From: Poecilobothrus nobilitatus
Lineage: Eukaryota; Arthropoda; Insecta; Diptera; Dolichopodidae
NCBI GenBank assembly: GCA_947095535.1
Contig: OX352774.1
Location: forward strand, 170,374,200 to 170,438,199
DNA: 64,000 nt
Direction: 5' to 3'
Shown: piece by piece, positions 63,619 through 64,000 of the stretch
Position numbering within the stretch: position 1 is the stretch's first letter
Layout: every line of letters starts with the position of its first letter
Notes under the pieces: generated by a model
What the model saw: only the letters and a program-made list of their open reading frames with translations
Databases searched by the model: none
What the model was told of the DNA's origin: nothing
Translations under genes and position numbers: made by a program

Positions 63619-64000
63619 ATACCCGTATGAACATATGTTCAAGGGTTTAATAAATTTACCTTTACGTTTGTGACAACTTAAAGGACCCGAGTCAAGTCTG
63701 AAGCAGCCTATATCTAGCTCAAGTGTATGAAATGGATCAAAATCGAAAAATTAATTGATTAAGACATATGTACGTTTGTCGGACGGACGAAACGATAATT
63801 CAAAACATAAAGGACCTACAATTCGAAAATGTTTACCACGTCACTTTTTATAATTGTTAGTTTCGCTATTTAAATTGAGCAAGTTCGGTGGTCGGGTTTG
63901 ATTAGCTGGCATACAACTTCTTTTTTGATATGGAAATAACTCAGTGTTTATTAAAATTAGCTACTTCAAACTTTGTAAAAGATGATCAAAATTTATGTTA
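63619..64000 (+). repeat. Dispersed repeat F2, copy d (cut by window end)
   Basis: It starts TACCCGTATGAACATATGTT, then CAAGGGTTTAATAAATTT, TTTGTGACAACTTAAAGG, GTCGGACGGACG, ACCACGTCACTTTTTAT and AGTTTCGCTATTTAAAT. It continues to the window edge, so its 3' end is not seen. The TACCCGTA start is the same as that of family F1. Confidence 0.85.

Overview
The window looks like nuclear DNA of an insect, most likely a fly (Diptera). It is extremely AT-rich, with many poly(A)/poly(T) runs and AT microsatellites. It holds the 3'-terminal exon of a spliced eukaryotic kinase gene (a DYRK-family kinase of the fly Smi35A type), spliceosomal GT/AG signals, and remnants of metazoan transposons: PIF/Harbinger, Tc1/mariner, non-LTR retrotransposons and tRNA-derived SINEs. 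Nothing bacterial, organellar or viral was recognised. Genes are sparse and most of the 64 kb is intron or intergenic DNA.

Layout. 1-2480: intron of the kinase gene. 2481-3499: its last coding exon on the + strand, followed by an AT-rich 3' UTR with a possible poly(A) signal at 4056-4061. 4.2-8.2 kb: gene-free AT-rich DNA with a tRNA-like SINE head. 8.2-14.7 kb: a nested transposon block. It contains a dispersed repeat (F2) split by a complete-ended PIF/Harbinger element, a foldback-like element (10.1-12.0 kb), and a copy of a long non-coding repeat (F1) with its 3' part tandemly duplicated. 17723-18175: an intact 150-codon lysine-rich ORF that is not recognised. 20461-20547: a convincing signal-peptide first exon ending in a splice donor. 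20972-21030 and 29849-29903: two small, mutually similar candidate 3'-terminal exons on the minus strand. 27-39 kb: two F2 copies, a SINE head and a second foldback-like element in otherwise empty DNA. 40.8-44.7 kb: a deleted mariner copy next to two F1 copies arranged head to head as a 3.2-kb inverted repeat. 52-54.8 kb: two degraded reverse-transcriptase tails and a GC-richer block with a stem-loop. 60.6-61.0 kb: a short hairpin element joined to a SINE head. 63.6 kb to the end: a truncated F2 copy.

Only the kinase exon and the 150-codon ORF are well supported as host coding sequence; the signal-peptide exon is probable. The most unusual content is in the repeats. First, three elements of different size share one design: inverted arms built from short degenerate tandem motifs. 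Two of them also share an internal unit repeated at about 90 bp. Second, F1 and F2 share end modules without any coding capacity. Third, the F1 head-to-head pair would fold into a very long double-stranded hairpin if transcribed. No new multi-gene system was found.
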